A stretch of DNA of 64,000 nt from Zobellia laminariae (GCF_009725995.1 NZ_RCNS01000003.1:124001-188000), one strand, 5' to 3'. Shown: positions 35,147-45,936, counted from the stretch's first letter. Made by a program: numbers and translations. Notes: generated from the letters alone by a model not told the origin.

Positions 35147-36277
35147 TTAAATTTTGGTTAAAATAAGCGCTACAATTCTTTCTAGATCTTCCTGCGAAAG
35201 ATTAGAGCCACTAGGTAAACAAAGTCCTCTATTAAAAAGGTCTTCAGATGTACCATCACTATAGTTAGGGAATTCAGCAAAAACCGGTTGTAAATGCATA
35301 GGCTTCCAAAGTGGTCTTGATTCTACATTCTCTTCTAATAAAGCTAACCGAATTTTTTCCCTAATTGCAAATGAAGGCATTAGAACACAAGTCAACCATC
35401 TATTTGAATAATACCCATCTTGTTCTTCTAAAAATTCTATTTCAGGAAGATGACCTAGATGTTTTTTATAAAAACTGTAATTGAATCTTCTTTGATCAAC
35501 GCGATTTTGAAGTACCTCCATTTGACCACGACCTATACCCGCAAGAATATTACTCATCCTATAATTGTATCCTACGGAAGAATGTTGGTAATGTGGTGCA
35601 TCGTCTCTTGCTTGAGTTGCCAAGAATACTGCTTTGTTCTTTATGGCTTCATCTTTAGCAATCAAAGCTCCACCACCAGAAGTGGTGATAATTTTATTAC
35701 CATTGAACGATAGAATACCTATTGAACCAAAAGTACCGCATTTCTGATTTTCAAAACGACTACCCAAAGCCTCTGCACTGTCTTCAACTACTGGGATACC
35801 ATATTTTTCAGAAATCTGAGCTATTTCCTCTACCTTATAAGGCATACCGTATAAGTGTACCGCCACAATTGCCTTCGGTTTTTTACCCTTCGCTATTCGG
35901 TCCTCTATAGCCTCTTCAAGTAATTTTGGAGAAATATTCCATGTATCTTTTTCGCTATCTACAAATATTGGTTTTGCACCAAGATACATTATAGGGTTTG
36001 CTGATGCTGAAAAAGTAAAACTTTGACAAATAACTTCGTCATCTCTAGTTACCCCTAAAAGCTCCAAAGCCAAATGAATGGCAGCAGTACCTGAACTTAG
36101 TGCTGCAACGTAACTATTGCCTCCTAAAAACTGGTTAATAGATTTTTCGAAGTTGTCTACATTAGGACCCAAAGGGGCTACCCAATTTGTATCGAAAGCT
36201 TCTTGAACATATTTTTGTTCGCCGCCGCCCATATGGGGTGAAGACAGCCATATCTTATCGTTTGTAATTGTTTTCAA
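35147..36277 (-). CDS. DegT/DnrJ/EryC1/StrS sugar aminotransferase
   Basis: 376 aa, PLP-dependent. Visible features: MGGGEQKYVQEAFDTNWVAPLGP at the N-terminus, ALSSGTAAIHLAL (cofactor phosphate binding), VVEDSAEALGS (Asp contacting PLP) and LSFNGNKIITTSGGG with the Schiff-base Lys. Close in pattern to PglE/WlaK-type enzymes that aminate UDP-4-keto-6-deoxy-GlcNAc. First gene of the minus operon and 4 bp before the PglF-like dehydratase that should provide its substrate. No acetyltransferase (PglD) is in the window. Confidence 0.9.
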   Translation of the reverse strand: MKTITNDKIWLSSPHMGGGEQKYVQEAFDTNWVAPLGPNVDNFEKSINQFLGGNSYVAALSSGTAAIHLALELLGVTRDDEVICQSFTFSASANPIMYLGAKPIFVDSEKDTWNISPKLLEEAIEDRIAKGKKPKAIVAVHLYGMPYKVEEIAQISEKYGIPVVEDSAEALGSRFENQKCGTFGSIGILSFNGNKIITTSGGGALIAKDEAIKNKAVFLATQARDDAPHYQHSSVGYNYRMSNILAGIGRGQMEVLQNRVDQRRFNYSFYKKHLGHLPEIEFLEEQDGYYSNRWLTCVLMPSFAIREKIRLALLEENVESRPLWKPMHLQPVFAEFPNYSDGTSEDLFNRGLCLPSGSNLSQEDLERIVALILTKI

Positions 36278-36675
36278 TTGAAATAGGTTTATAGTTCATT
36301 TTATTGGGGGGCGCCATCTTTGTATTTAAAAAAGAAGGCCAAACATATAAATATAATCTAAAAATTACTAAAAAGTTCATTTTGATTATTGAATACAAAT
36401 CTAAACTTTAACTTTTATCCTATTAATTAATCTTGTTGTATGTCTAAAAAATTCGGCTAATCGCATAAATAGTGTAACTCACATATTCAATTAGTTCTAA
36501 ATAAATACGATATAAATCAAAAGATAGATCTATTACCTACATCGTAGCTAAACTTTATCGTACCAAAGATTATTATCTTAAAACCAAAGAGCAAAATAAT
36601 ACCATACAAACAAAAGGAGCTAATCTAAATATTTATGATTGCTCCTTTTGTTTTCATCACTTTTTCCTCAATGAA
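36278..36675. promoter_or_regulatory. Intergenic region: -7 element for the aminotransferase operon and a terminator
   Basis: On the minus strand TATGTTTG (36340-36347) fits the -7 consensus 63 nt before the aminotransferase start; no clear TTG precedes it. The far end has the terminator of the UXS gene. I see no coding region in the 398 bp. Confidence 0.4.
36608..36653 (-). terminator. Hairpin terminator after the UXS gene
   Basis: AAACAAAAGGAGC (36608-36620) pairs with 36641-36653 over 13 bp, with extra AATC/GATT pairing toward the loop. Read on the minus strand, the descending arm is T-rich. It lies 23 bp past the stop of the decarboxylase gene. Confidence 0.75.
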
Positions 36676-37662
36676 TTAAATTTTGTTGTAATCCTTGAAG
36701 TCTTTATGTTCTTTTTTATACAGCTCTTCTTCTGGTAAGGATTTAAAGTACTCATATGTTTTTTTCATTCCTTCTGACCTAGAGACTTTTGGTTCCCACC
36801 CTAGAATTTCCTTTGCTTTTGAAATATCCGGCTGTCGCTGCATAGGATCATCTTGTGGCAAAGGTTTGTAAATCACTTTTTGATTCGTTCCTGTTAACTT
36901 TACAATTTCCTCTGCAAAATCTTTAATAGTAATCTCATGTGGATTACCAATGTTTACCGGAAATACATAATCACTAAGTAAAAGTCTGTAAATACCCTCC
37001 ACTTCATCGTCCACATAGCAGAAAGAGCGAGTTTGACTTCCATCACCAAATATAGTTAAATCCTCACCTCTTAATGCCTGTCCTATAAATGCAGGTATCA
37101 CCCTTCCATCATTTAACCGCATTCGAGGCCCATAAGTATTAAAAATTCGCACTATGCGTGTTTCCAAACCATGGAAGCGGTGATAAGCCATTGTAATTGA
37201 TTCCTGAAACCTTTTTGCTTCATCGTATACTCCTCTTGGCCCTATAGTATTTACGTTTCCGTAATATTCTTCAGTTTGTGGGTGCACTAAAGGGTCTCCA
37301 TATATCTCAGAAGTGGATGCTATTAAAATCCTAGCTTTTTTGACCTTAGCCAAGCCTAAAAGATTATGTGTACCCAACGCGCCCACCTTTAAAGTCTGAA
37401 TAGGAATTTTCAAATAGTCTATGGGACTAGCAGGTGATGCGAAATGTAAAATATAATCAAGTTTCCCTGGAACACTTACAAATTTAGTGACATCATGATG
37501 ATAGAATTCAAAGTTTTCCAATTTGAATAAATGCTCAATATTACGTAAGTCTCCTGTTATAAGGTTATCCATGGCTATTACATAATAACCTTCTTTTATG
37601 AACCGGTCACATAAATGAGACCCTAAGAAGCCCGCTGCTCCGGTAATCAATATTTTCTTCAT
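36676..37662 (-). CDS. UDP-glucuronate decarboxylase (UDP-xylose synthase)
   Basis: 328 aa, extended [19 protein letters not shown] (NAD binding), [31 protein letters not shown] (the SPASP signature of UXS), [14 protein letters not shown] and YDEAKR (Tyr-x-x-x-Lys), and [10 protein letters not shown]. It converts UDP-GlcA to UDP-xylose in the cytoplasm. Divergent from the UDP-glucose dehydrogenase gene, which makes its substrate. It has its own terminator, so it may be a single-gene unit. Slightly longer C-terminus than minimal UXS, with a Lys/Glu-rich tail. Confidence 0.92.
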   Translation of the reverse strand: MKKILITGAAGFLGSHLCDRFIKEGYYVIAMDNLITGDLRNIEHLFKLENFEFYHHDVTKFVSVPGKLDYILHFASPASPIDYLKIPIQTLKVGALGTHNLLGLAKVKKARILIASTSEIYGDPLVHPQTEEYYGNVNTIGPRGVYDEAKRFQESITMAYHRFHGLETRIVRIFNTYGPRMRLNDGRVIPAFIGQALRGEDLTIFGDGSQTRSFCYVDDEVEGIYRLLLSDYVFPVNIGNPHEITIKDFAEEIVKLTGTNQKVIYKPLPQDDPMQRQPDISKAKEILGWEPKVSRSEGMKKTYEYFKSLPEEELYKKEHKDFKDYNKI

Positions 37663-38048
37663 TTCTTACATTTAAAATCCTATTAAACTAGTATCGAATA
37701 CATATGCACTACTAATCAAGAATTATTTATTCAAAATTGATATAATATTTTAACGAATATAAATACAATGTGTTAAACTAGAGGTGATTTTTCATCAAAA
37801 AACTACGAACTCCAAATATATAAGTTGAAAAGTTCATAGTCTTATTTAGTATAATCGTCGTATATAATTTCGCACAACTTATGACGTTGTACCATAACAT
37901 GGTTAATTAAATATTAGTATTTAGTAATATGATTATTATTACGTCTTAAAAACCACCCATTTTTAGCACATTATCTTAATAATATCTTTTTAACCGATAA
38001 AATACAAGGAAGTTTTGAGTTATTTAGTAATCTTTGCAATCAAATAAA
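37663..38048. promoter_or_regulatory. Divergent UXS/UGD intergenic region
   Basis: 386 bp, very AT-rich, with no coding content that I can support. TTG (38015-38017) and TAATCTTTG (38028-38036) resemble a promoter for the dehydrogenase gene, but the spacer (10 nt) and the distance to the ATG are short, so I hold this weakly. Confidence 0.3.
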
Positions 38049-39458
38049 ATGAACCCAGTCATGAAAAAAGTAAATAAAATATGCTGTATAGGTGCAGGAT
38101 ATGTAGGTGGACCAACAATGTCAGTTATTGCTAGCCAGTGCCCTGAAATTACGGTTACTGTTGTGGACATTAACCAAGCAAGAATTGACCAATGGAATGA
38201 TTCCAACCTTGACAATTTACCTGTTTACGAGCCAGGACTTAAAGAAATTGTAGAAAAAACAAGAGGTAAAAACCTCTTTTTTACTACGGAAGTAGATAAA
38301 GCTATTGATGAAGCTGAAATTATTTTTATATCAGTAAATACTCCTACAAAAACCTACGGAAAAGGAAAAGGGCAAGCTGCAGATTTAAAATTTGTAGAGC
38401 TATGCGCCCGTAATATTGCCAAAATAGCTAAAACGGATAAAATAGTTGTTGAGAAATCTACTTTACCAGTTAGAACCGCTAGTGCAATAAAAAGTATTCT
38501 TGAAAATACAGGTAACGGTGTAAAATTTGAAATTCTTTCTAATCCTGAGTTTTTAGCAGAGGGAACGGCTGTAGAAGATCTTTTAAACGCAGACCGTGTT
38601 CTTATTGGTGGCGATGAAACGCCATCTGGTCAAGAAGCAAAAGACACCTTAAGTTCTATTTACGCACATTGGTTACCAAAAGAGCGTATACTTCAAACAA
38701 ATGTTTGGTCATCAGAACTTTCAAAATTAGTTGCTAACGCATTTTTAGCACAAAGAGTTTCTTCCATCAATGCTATTTCTGCCCTATGTGAACGTACCGA
38801 TGCTAATGTAGCTGAAGTATCTAGAGCTATTGGAACAGATAGTAGAATTGGATCCAAATTCCTTAACGCCTCTGTCGGTTTTGGAGGTTCGTGTTTTCAA
38901 AAAGACATCTTAAACCTGGTATACATATCAAGAAGTTTTGGTCTTAACGAAGTTGCCGATTATTGGGAACAAGTAATAATCATGAACGATTATCAAAAAA
39001 GACGTTTTGCCGAGAATATCATCTCTACTTTATACAATACGGTTTCTGGAAAAAAAATAGTTTTCTTCGGATGGGCATTTAAAAAAGATACCAACGATAC
39101 TAGAGAATCTGCAGCTATTGATATTGCCGATGCTTTGCTTGAAGAAAAAGCAGAGATTGTGGTATATGATCCAAAAGTTTCTGCAGAAAGAATTTATGCA
39201 GATTTAGATTATTTAGAAACTAGGTCTCCGGAAGAAAACAGAAGACTTTTAACTGTAGTTACAGACCCAATGGATGCTGTACAAGATGCTCATGCTATTG
39301 CTATTCTAACAGAATGGGACGAATTTAAAACATATTCTTGGGAAACGATTTTTACAAAAATGCTAAAACCAGCATTTATTTTTGATGGTCGCCGTCTATT
39401 ATCTCAACAAGAAATGGAAGCAAAAGGCTTCCAATATTATAAAATTGGACAATCATGA
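38049..39458 (+). CDS. ugd: UDP-glucose 6-dehydrogenase, eukaryote-like type
   Basis: 469 aa from ATG 38049 (an upstream TTG at 38034 is unlikely; ATG 38061 is also possible). It oxidises UDP-Glc to UDP-GlcA with two NAD+. [23 protein letters not shown] N-terminus, [19 protein letters not shown] and the catalytic Cys in [17 protein letters not shown], then [20 protein letters not shown]. The GGPT and length match the animal/plant-like UGDH subgroup rather than E. coli Ugd. It overlaps the next gene by 4 nt. Feeds both the UXS and the 4-epimerase. Confidence 0.95.
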   Translation: MNPVMKKVNKICCIGAGYVGGPTMSVIASQCPEITVTVVDINQARIDQWNDSNLDNLPVYEPGLKEIVEKTRGKNLFFTTEVDKAIDEAEIIFISVNTPTKTYGKGKGQAADLKFVELCARNIAKIAKTDKIVVEKSTLPVRTASAIKSILENTGNGVKFEILSNPEFLAEGTAVEDLLNADRVLIGGDETPSGQEAKDTLSSIYAHWLPKERILQTNVWSSELSKLVANAFLAQRVSSINAISALCERTDANVAEVSRAIGTDSRIGSKFLNASVGFGGSCFQKDILNLVYISRSFGLNEVADYWEQVIIMNDYQKRRFAENIISTLYNTVSGKKIVFFGWAFKKDTNDTRESAAIDIADALLEEKAEIVVYDPKVSAERIYADLDYLETRSPEENRRLLTVVTDPMDAVQDAHAIAILTEWDEFKTYSWETIFTKMLKPAFIFDGRRLLSQQEMEAKGFQYYKIGQS

Positions 39459-40471
39459 AAATTCTTGTCACCGGTGCGGCCGGTTTTATAGGATATCATC
39501 TTTGCGAAAAACTCCTAAAAAAAGGATATGAAGTCGTAGGGTTAGATAACGTCAATGACTATTATGACGTAAACCTGAAATATGCTCGATTGAAACAATT
39601 GGGCATTAGCCAGAGTGATGCCGAAATTTTTCATAAAAAATGTTCCGGTTCTATTTATGGAGATAAATTTTCTTTCGTTCGAATGAACTTGGAGAATAGA
39701 GAATCTCTGCCCCAACTCTTTAAAGAGGAAAAAATTGATAGAGTTTGTAATTTAGCTGCTCAAGCTGGGGTTCGCTATAGCATTGAAAATCCAGAAACTT
39801 ATATTGATAGTAATGTAGTTGGCTATCTAAATTTGTTAGAGTGTTGCAGACATAATAAAGTAAAGCACCTAGTTTATGCTAGTAGTTCTAGTGTTTACGG
39901 TTTGAACGAGAAAATCCCTTTTTCAACTACAGATAATGTAGATCATCCAATTAGCCTTTATGCAGCAACGAAGAAGAGTAATGAACTAATGGCGCATACT
40001 TATAGCCACTTGTTTAATATTCCGACAACCGGACTTCGTTTTTTCACTGTTTACGGACCTTGGGGTAGACCAGATATGGCTTTATTCCTTTTTACTGATG
40101 CCATAGCAAACGGAAAATCTATTAAAGTTTTTAACCACGGTAAGATGGAAAGAGATTTTACTTACGTTGATGATATCGTAGAGGGAGTCGTCCGCACACT
40201 TACCCAGCCTGTAGAAGACCGAGATTTGTACAGAATTTACAACATTGGAAACAATAATGCTGTTAAATTGACGGATTTTATAGAGGCTATTGAAAATAGC
40301 ATGGGACAAAAAGCGGAAAAGGAACTCATGCCAATGCAACCAGGTGATGTAGAACGCACTTGGGCAGATGTTGATGATCTTATTAGAGATTATGATTATC
40401 AGCCAAATACTTCCGTTTCAGATGGTGTTCAAAAATTTGTTGATTGGTATAGGAACTATTATAAAAAGTAA
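39455..40471 (+). CDS. UDP-glucuronate 4-epimerase-like SDR
   Basis: 338 aa. [37 protein letters not shown] (the NDYYD pattern of GlcA epimerases), [28 protein letters not shown] (Tyr-x-x-x-Lys) and [15 protein letters not shown]. It converts UDP-GlcA to UDP-GalA. Translationally coupled to ugd (ATGA overlap), which supplies UDP-GlcA. Ends at a strong terminator. Confidence 0.92.
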   Translation: MKILVTGAAGFIGYHLCEKLLKKGYEVVGLDNVNDYYDVNLKYARLKQLGISQSDAEIFHKKCSGSIYGDKFSFVRMNLENRESLPQLFKEEKIDRVCNLAAQAGVRYSIENPETYIDSNVVGYLNLLECCRHNKVKHLVYASSSSVYGLNEKIPFSTTDNVDHPISLYAATKKSNELMAHTYSHLFNIPTTGLRFFTVYGPWGRPDMALFLFTDAIANGKSIKVFNHGKMERDFTYVDDIVEGVVRTLTQPVEDRDLYRIYNIGNNNAVKLTDFIEAIENSMGQKAEKELMPMQPGDVERTWADVDDLIRDYDYQPNTSVSDGVQKFVDWYRNYYKK

Positions 40472-40495
40472 ATTTTCATTAGAGAATTATCACAT

Positions 40496-40537
40496 CAAAA
40501 AAAGACTTAAAATTCATATTCTAAGTCTTTTTTTGAT
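40496..40537. terminator. Bidirectional terminator after the epimerase gene
   Basis: A 15-bp stem (40496-40510 / 40523-40537) with A and T tracts built into the arms and a 12-nt loop. It closes the ugd-epimerase operon and can also act on the convergent DUF2264 gene. Confidence 0.85.
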
Positions 40538-40708
40538 TAAAAGATGAATTAATTCTTTCTCAATAAGCAGGTCTATTTGAAACTAAAGTTCTCTGAATAA
40601 AAATCTTTGCTGCCACATTTTAATTAGAGCTTTTATACAAAACATCGAGGCTGATAATTAGAAAAATACAGTTTGAGAACTTGCTCAACTATTCGCTCTT
40701 GACTTTGA

Positions 40709-42202
40709 TTACTTCTTTGTTTTAAAAATTTCATTGTCATTTGTATAGAAACGGTTATTATATAAGGCTTTTTTGTTATTAGGTCTGTGGGGATACTGCC
40801 AAAGTGTCTCCAATAAAGCATCTAAATAAGAATATTGATCAAGTTCAATAGTAGACCCTTGGTGGTTTGACAAAATTTCTAAGGTTATTTTTCCCGTTCC
40901 TTTTTCTCCACTTATAATCCAATTTATTTTATTATTTTTTATTTGGTAATCTCCCTTCTCTATAGGTAACTTTTGTTGAGTAACATCAAAAAGGTTTGTT
41001 TTAGAATCTACATAAAAAGCTGTAATAAGTGAGCGTAGAGACCAGAGACAACTACCCGCTCCAGAATATGGATCAAGGACACTTAAATCATTAGTGTAAA
41101 AACCCTGAGTAACCTTACCTGCAAATAGTGCATCATTCAAAATAAAATCAGACCAAGTTGACTCCAGAGCTCTTAATGCAACACCTTGTGAGATAGATTT
41201 TTGATTTATCAATGATGCCGAAATTATAGGAGAAGGTGCAGCCATGCGGTAACATACACTACGCCCCATCATCGGAAAACCTTTCGGACCAAAAAAATAT
41301 TTAAAAAATTTAACAAAATCCTCATTTGCCTTTACAATAAATTCTGGTTGCAAGTTAGGGTCTATTTGATTTATCCAAAACAAACAATAATGTATTGCCC
41401 AAGCATTATAATAATCAGGTGGCGCCTCTCCATCCTTAAACCAACCTTCACCTAAGAAATCTTTTTTTAAATATCTCTCAAACTTATGATTAGCCAATTC
41501 TACATCATTTTGCTCAAACATATTTAAAGCCTCTAGTGACTTAACTATCATGACTGGAAATAAATTCCAGTTATTATCACCATGTGTTTTGCCCCTTATC
41601 TGCATCAACCAATCATAAATTTGCCTTTGCTCCTTCTTTGTAAAAGTTTCCCAAATGAAATCTCTAGAAATCCAAAGTCCTAATGCTATATCAGCGGCCT
41701 CAGCCATTTTTTGATCTCGATTACCAATTACCCCCCAATAATCCTTTGATGATGGATTTGAACCGTTTAAAAGAGCTGTTCGAAACAAATCGGAGATATT
41801 TATTAATTTGTTATCAATTTTAGTCGGGGCATTTTGAGTGTTTATTATATAAGCGCAACCCAAAGGAAAAAATCTAGCAAAACCCTCCAAACCATTAATT
41901 GCTTGTCCTCGACCGCTAAATTCTCCTGGATAATAAACTAATGCTCCATAGTTAGACTTATAGTTAAGGTAACCACGAAGAAAGTACTTAAATAATTTAT
42001 CATAACGTACACGAGGAGTGTTAGATACTGTATCTAAAAAAATAGTTTTTAATTCTTTGTCAAAAAAGGATGCATTTTCAAAAACCGGAATGTTATTATC
42101 CCAATTATCAATCTTGACTCTCTGCAACCTCCAATAATAAAGCGACAAACCTAAAAACAAAATTATTATTAAAAGTACTGGGGTGTATTTTATCTTCCGC
42201 AT
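40709..42202 (-). CDS. DUF2264-domain protein, putative glycosidase
   Basis: 497 aa with one N-terminal membrane segment (about 8-24), so it is anchored or secreted. The body shows DUF2264 features: NGLEGFARFFPLGCAYI, alpha/alpha-barrel-like repeats, NNWNLFPVM, WFKDGEAPPDYYNAWAIHY and GRSVCYRMAAP. Some DUF2264 proteins have been grouped with uronic-acid-acting glycosidases, from memory; I cannot verify the activity here. Lying inside a uronate-rich capsule locus next to a pectate-lyase-like lipoprotein, a role in trimming or turning over the polymer is plausible. Confidence 0.8.
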   Translation of the reverse strand: MRKIKYTPVLLIIILFLGLSLYYWRLQRVKIDNWDNNIPVFENASFFDKELKTIFLDTVSNTPRVRYDKLFKYFLRGYLNYKSNYGALVYYPGEFSGRGQAINGLEGFARFFPLGCAYIINTQNAPTKIDNKLINISDLFRTALLNGSNPSSKDYWGVIGNRDQKMAEAADIALGLWISRDFIWETFTKKEQRQIYDWLMQIRGKTHGDNNWNLFPVMIVKSLEALNMFEQNDVELANHKFERYLKKDFLGEGWFKDGEAPPDYYNAWAIHYCLFWINQIDPNLQPEFIVKANEDFVKFFKYFFGPKGFPMMGRSVCYRMAAPSPIISASLINQKSISQGVALRALESTWSDFILNDALFAGKVTQGFYTNDLSVLDPYSGAGSCLWSLRSLITAFYVDSKTNLFDVTQQKLPIEKGDYQIKNNKINWIISGEKGTGKITLEILSNHQGSTIELDQYSYLDALLETLWQYPHRPNNKKALYNNRFYTNDNEIFKTKK

Positions 42203-42735
42203 TTTTTAATTCGTAGTTAGAATTAAGTGAACTTCTATTAACTTAGTTTGGCAATCATAAAAAGTATTGTATGGACCATGACTACCATTTTTCTAGAAAA
42301 CTGCTAAATTCATTAAATTATTGTTAGAATTTGGTATTTCACAATAAATTTCCCTAAAATTTCTTTGTATCCTCCAAGTGGCACATTTCTTTAGACTTAA
42401 AAAGGACAAGTATAAATTAATAATTTATTTAAACTCATTTTTTAAATACTTGATAAGAAGAAATTACATCACATTATTTGTTTGTTCAATAGAACAAAAC
42501 TGTCTTATTCTTAAAAAAAAAGCCTCTATGTTAATAAAAAGTGTATTTCATCGATTATTTAAACCTTTGAACGTCCAAAACGTACAACTTATCCGTATCA
42601 CCTTCGATGAAAATTTTGAACTGTATAATTTAATAATGTTGTTCATCGGTTTTTTTTATTCTTTTACCGATATAAAAAAGGGCATTAATACAATTTTAAA
42701 TTGGTTAACCATATTTGATATTCAACTTGACACTT
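42203..42735. other. Long AT-rich leader region upstream of pectate-lyase-like gene
   Basis: 533 bp. TTG (42341-42343), 16 nt and TTTCTTTG (42360-42367) resemble a promoter about 370 nt before the ATG at 42736. A 126-codon frame from GTG 42378 runs into the next gene but has no recognisable features and reads as low-complexity. Nothing else is visible. Confidence 0.3.
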
Positions 42736-44685
42736 ATGAGATTTCTCCACCCCACTAGTACTAGAATAATAATTTCTTTATTATCCGTTTTAACCCTTTA
42801 TTCCTGTTCCAAAGACACCGAATTACTTGAGTCTTACTTGGATGGGGCTTCACCTGCCGATGGTAACAATTTAGGAGTCAACGATTTTTATAAGGTAGGT
42901 GAAAATGGCAGAATCACCATGGATGTCCTTTCCAATGACAGGTTTATTAACCCTAGTAATGTTAAAATTATTAGTACATCTCGTCCAACCAATGGTTATG
43001 TTATAGTAAACGATGATAATACTATTACATATGTACTGGGTGATAGAACTGCCCAAGAAGAAGCCGAGGCCGCCGAAGCAGAAATAAAAGCAAGAGAAAA
43101 AGCTCAAGCATCACAAGAAGAAGCTCAGGCCCAACAAGAGCAGGAAAATAAAGATAAAGCTGAAGCAGAGGCCCAAGCTCAACAAGAGCAGGAAAACAAG
43201 GAGAAAGCTGAGGCAGAGGCCCAGGCTCAACAAGAGCAGGAAAACAAGGAGAAAGCTGAAGCAGAGGCCCAGGCTCAACAAGAGCAGGAAAACAGGGAGA
43301 AAGCTGAAGCCGCAGAAGAAAAAAGAAAGGCTGAAGCCGAAGCTGCTGCGCAAGAGGAAGTTGACGACTCTTTTACCTATACCACAGAAACTACAGATGA
43401 AGATGGCAATGTTACTACAGAAGAAGTAACGGTAACCGTAACAGCAAAAGCATTTAGCGAGCTTAAAGCCTTCCCTACAGCAGAAGGTTTTGGAAAAAAT
43501 GCAACAGGAGGTCGTGGTGGCATAATTGTTGAAGTCACCAACTTAAATGATTCTGGACCAGGTAGTCTTAGATATGCTCTAGAAGAAATTAGGGTTCCTA
43601 GAACCATTATTTTTAAAGTTGGTGGAACCATTAATGCTAAATCAAATCTTACTATTTATACTGCAAGGGGTAATGTGACGATTGCAGGACAAACTGCACC
43701 TGGAGGTGGTATACTTATAAAAAATGGCTCATTAAGTATACAGGGTGACAATGTTATAGTTAGACACTTAAGATTTCGAATGAATTCTAGCACAAATCCA
43801 GAAGACGGTCACAACATGGATGGAATAAGGGTTAGATCTAGTAATCAGTCAGTAAATATAAAAGACATTATTATTGATCACTGTTCAGTATCTTGGGCAT
43901 TGGATGAAAATATTTCAGTCAAGAGTGCAGAGAACGTAACTATTCAAAATAGTCTTATTGCTGAATGTACTAAAGGAACTTTAATCGCAAGAGCTAAAAA
44001 TGTTTCTGTACTTAATAATTTGTACGTCTTAAATAACAGTAGAAGTGTTCTTGCTAATACAGTATTCCACCAGGATTTAACATTCGAACAAGTTAATAAT
44101 ATAGTATATGGGTTTAAGTGGGCAACAGCAGGTACTGAAGGGATGTCTTTGAACATTATCGGAAATAAGTATAAATTATCTAATGACTTTCAAACATCTA
44201 CTAACTATGCGGTAACTCTTACTCCCGCCGATCCTGAAAATGGTGATGCAGGTAACATCAAGACAACTCACGCATATCTTGCAGATAATATTATAGACAA
44301 CGACTTATTAGGTATTTACAGAAAAGAATTAAAACCTTATTTATTTTCATCTCCAAAATCAAAATCATCTTATAAAGCTACCAGTGCAAGCCAACTAGAT
44401 AATAAGCTGCTATCTCATGTGGGGGCAAGTTTACCTAAAAGAGATGCTGTAGATACCCGCTTAATCAATCATTATAAAAATGCAAGCGGCACTTTGAAAA
44501 GTAGTGGTTCATTCCCTAGTATTAATAGTGGTACAGCTTATAAGGATACTGATAAGGATGGTATGGCTGATGATTGGGAAGAAAGTCATGGTCTAAACCC
44601 TAATAATAAAGATGATGGTAATAAAGACATTAATAATGATGGCTATACCAACCTAGAGGATTTCCTTTATTACCTAGCCAATTAA
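42736..44685 (+). CDS. Pectate-lyase-like parallel beta-helix lipoprotein with coiled-coil insert
   Basis: 649 aa from ATG 42736 (a TTG at 42715 is less likely because the lipoprotein signal starts at MRFLHP). Lipobox LYSC (Cys24). An Ig/cadherin-like domain (MDVLSND..TITYV) is interrupted by an Ala/Glu/Gln-rich segment of about 90 residues with a 16-aa period, then resumes (FTYTTETTDEDG). Next comes a PL1-type right-handed helix (about 255-500: ATGGRGG, GTINAKSNLTI, GQTAPGGGILIKNG, IDHCSVSWALDENISV) and a C-terminal calcium-loop motif (DTDKDGMADDWEE..DINNDGYTNLEDF). Likely surface-exposed polyuronate lyase acting on the capsule or on algal pectin-like glycan. Paralogue of the protein at 50106. 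Confidence 0.88.
   Translation: MRFLHPTSTRIIISLLSVLTLYSCSKDTELLESYLDGASPADGNNLGVNDFYKVGENGRITMDVLSNDRFINPSNVKIISTSRPTNGYVIVNDDNTITYVLGDRTAQEEAEAAEAEIKAREKAQASQEEAQAQQEQENKDKAEAEAQAQQEQENKEKAEAEAQAQQEQENKEKAEAEAQAQQEQENREKAEAAEEKRKAEAEAAAQEEVDDSFTYTTETTDEDGNVTTEEVTVTVTAKAFSELKAFPTAEGFGKNATGGRGGIIVEVTNLNDSGPGSLRYALEEIRVPRTIIFKVGGTINAKSNLTIYTARGNVTIAGQTAPGGGILIKNGSLSIQGDNVIVRHLRFRMNSSTNPEDGHNMDGIRVRSSNQSVNIKDIIIDHCSVSWALDENISVKSAENVTIQNSLIAECTKGTLIARAKNVSVLNNLYVLNNSRSVLANTVFHQDLTFEQVNNIVYGFKWATAGTEGMSLNIIGNKYKLSNDFQTSTNYAVTLTPADPENGDAGNIKTTHAYLADNIIDNDLLGIYRKELKPYLFSSPKSKSSYKATSASQLDNKLLSHVGASLPKRDAVDTRLINHYKNASGTLKSSGSFPSINSGTAYKDTDKDGMADDWEESHGLNPNNKDDGNKDINNDGYTNLEDFLYYLAN
43123..43314 (+). 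repeat. Four tandem 48-bp repeats encoding an AQAQQEQENKEKAEAE unit
   Basis: Units start at 43123, 43171, 43219 and 43267; the middle ones are nearly identical at DNA level. The encoded 16-residue unit is predicted coiled coil or helical rod. Copy number could vary by slippage. Confidence 0.9.
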
Positions 44686-44932
44686 TAATAATAATATGTT
44701 GTAAAATAATATCTGAGTTAAGAACTCATAGGCCTCAGAAAAAATAAAACATATGTACACTTATCTCATAGAAGATAAAAGTAAAATTTTGATTTTTAAT
44801 GGAATGGCTCATAAACAGATAACGGAGAATTCTTACAGCGCAGCTATTAAAATTAATATAATCATATATTTTTAACTTAATTTGCATTCGATTTGAACAA
44901 CCAAAACATTTAATAATCGTAATACAACTAAA

Positions 44933-45931
44933 ATGTCTTTTAAAAGTTTAAAATTACCAACTAATTACAAAATTTTAGTGACGGGGGGAGCTGGTTTTAT
45001 TGGCTCTAACCTATGTGAAGCATTATTGGGTAACGGAAACCGTGTTGTTTGTCTAGATAATTTTGCTACTGGTAAAAGAGAAAATATTCTCCCTTTTACA
45101 TCAAACCCTAACTTTACGCTTATTGAAGGAGATATAAGGGATTTACCTACATGTCATAAAGCTTGTGCTAAGATAGATTTTATCTTACACCAAGCTGCAC
45201 TAGGTTCTGTTCCCAGATCAATTAACGACCCAATCACGAGTAATGATGTGAATGTTTCGGGCTTTTTAAATATGCTTGTTGCTGCGCGAGACGCAAAAGT
45301 AAAACGTTTTGTTTATGCAGCTAGTTCTTCCACCTATGGAGATTCACAAACAATGCCTAAAGTAGAAAACGTTATTGGAAACCCGCTATCTCCTTATGCG
45401 ATTACAAAATATGTAAATGAACTATATGCCAACATATTTAGCACTACCTATGGTTTAGAGACTATCGGTTTGCGATATTTTAATGTTTTTGGTCAAAGAC
45501 AAGATCCAAATGGTGCTTATGCTGCAGTAATTCCAAAATTTACAATGCAACTCATGGCTCACGAATCCCCAGTAATTAACGGTGACGGAAGTTTTTCTCG
45601 AGATTTTACTTATATCGACAACGTTGTTCAAATGAACATCCGTGCGTTGCTTACCCAGAATGCGGAGGCTATTAATACGGTCTACAATGTAGCCTTTGGC
45701 GAACGAACCGATTTGAATCAACTAGTTAGCCTATTGAAAACTTATTTAGGTGAATTTGATTCTAAAATAGGTGAAATTGATATTACATATGGACCGGAAA
45801 GAACAGGCGATGTCCCCCACTCTCTAGCATCAATAGAAAAATCCGAAAGGTTATTAGGATACGCCCCTGAATTTGATATAAAAATTGGACTTAAAAATGC
45901 CGTAAATTGGTATTGGAATAATTTAAAATAA
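44933..45931 (+). CDS. UDP-N-acetylglucosamine/galactosamine 4-epimerase (WbpP/TviC-like)
   Basis: 332 aa, extended SDR. LVTGGAGFIGSNLCEALL, CLDNFATGKRENI, LHQAALGSVPRSINDP (typical of the WbpP/TviC group), AASSSTYG, YAITKYVNE (Tyr-x-x-x-Lys), RYFNVFGQRQDPNGAYAAVIP and DFTYIDNVVQ. It interconverts UDP-GlcNAc and UDP-GalNAc, or the matching uronic acids. The dehydrogenase gene follows after 5 bp, the arrangement of the wbpP/wbpO and tviC/tviB pairs that make UDP-GalNAcA. A 247-bp gap precedes it. Confidence 0.92.
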   Translation: MSFKSLKLPTNYKILVTGGAGFIGSNLCEALLGNGNRVVCLDNFATGKRENILPFTSNPNFTLIEGDIRDLPTCHKACAKIDFILHQAALGSVPRSINDPITSNDVNVSGFLNMLVAARDAKVKRFVYAASSSTYGDSQTMPKVENVIGNPLSPYAITKYVNELYANIFSTTYGLETIGLRYFNVFGQRQDPNGAYAAVIPKFTMQLMAHESPVINGDGSFSRDFTYIDNVVQMNIRALLTQNAEAINTVYNVAFGERTDLNQLVSLLKTYLGEFDSKIGEIDITYGPERTGDVPHSLASIEKSERLLGYAPEFDIKIGLKNAVNWYWNNLK

Positions 45932-45936
45932 AACTA

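Noticed and set aside
40633..40821. Minus-strand frame of 62 codons past the DUF2264 stop
   Set aside because: Overlaps the 3' end of the DUF2264 gene in another frame; the DUF2264 protein already has full length, and the translation has no features.
42378..42758. 126-codon frame with a GTG start upstream of the first lyase-like gene
   Set aside because: AT-rich, Phe/Ile/Lys low-complexity translation, overlaps the next gene, no family features. A promoter-like sequence just upstream leaves slight doubt.
43111..43353. Antisense frame of 80 codons rich in Leu/Phe
   Set aside because: A mirror of the 48-bp repeats on the other strand; a composition artefact.
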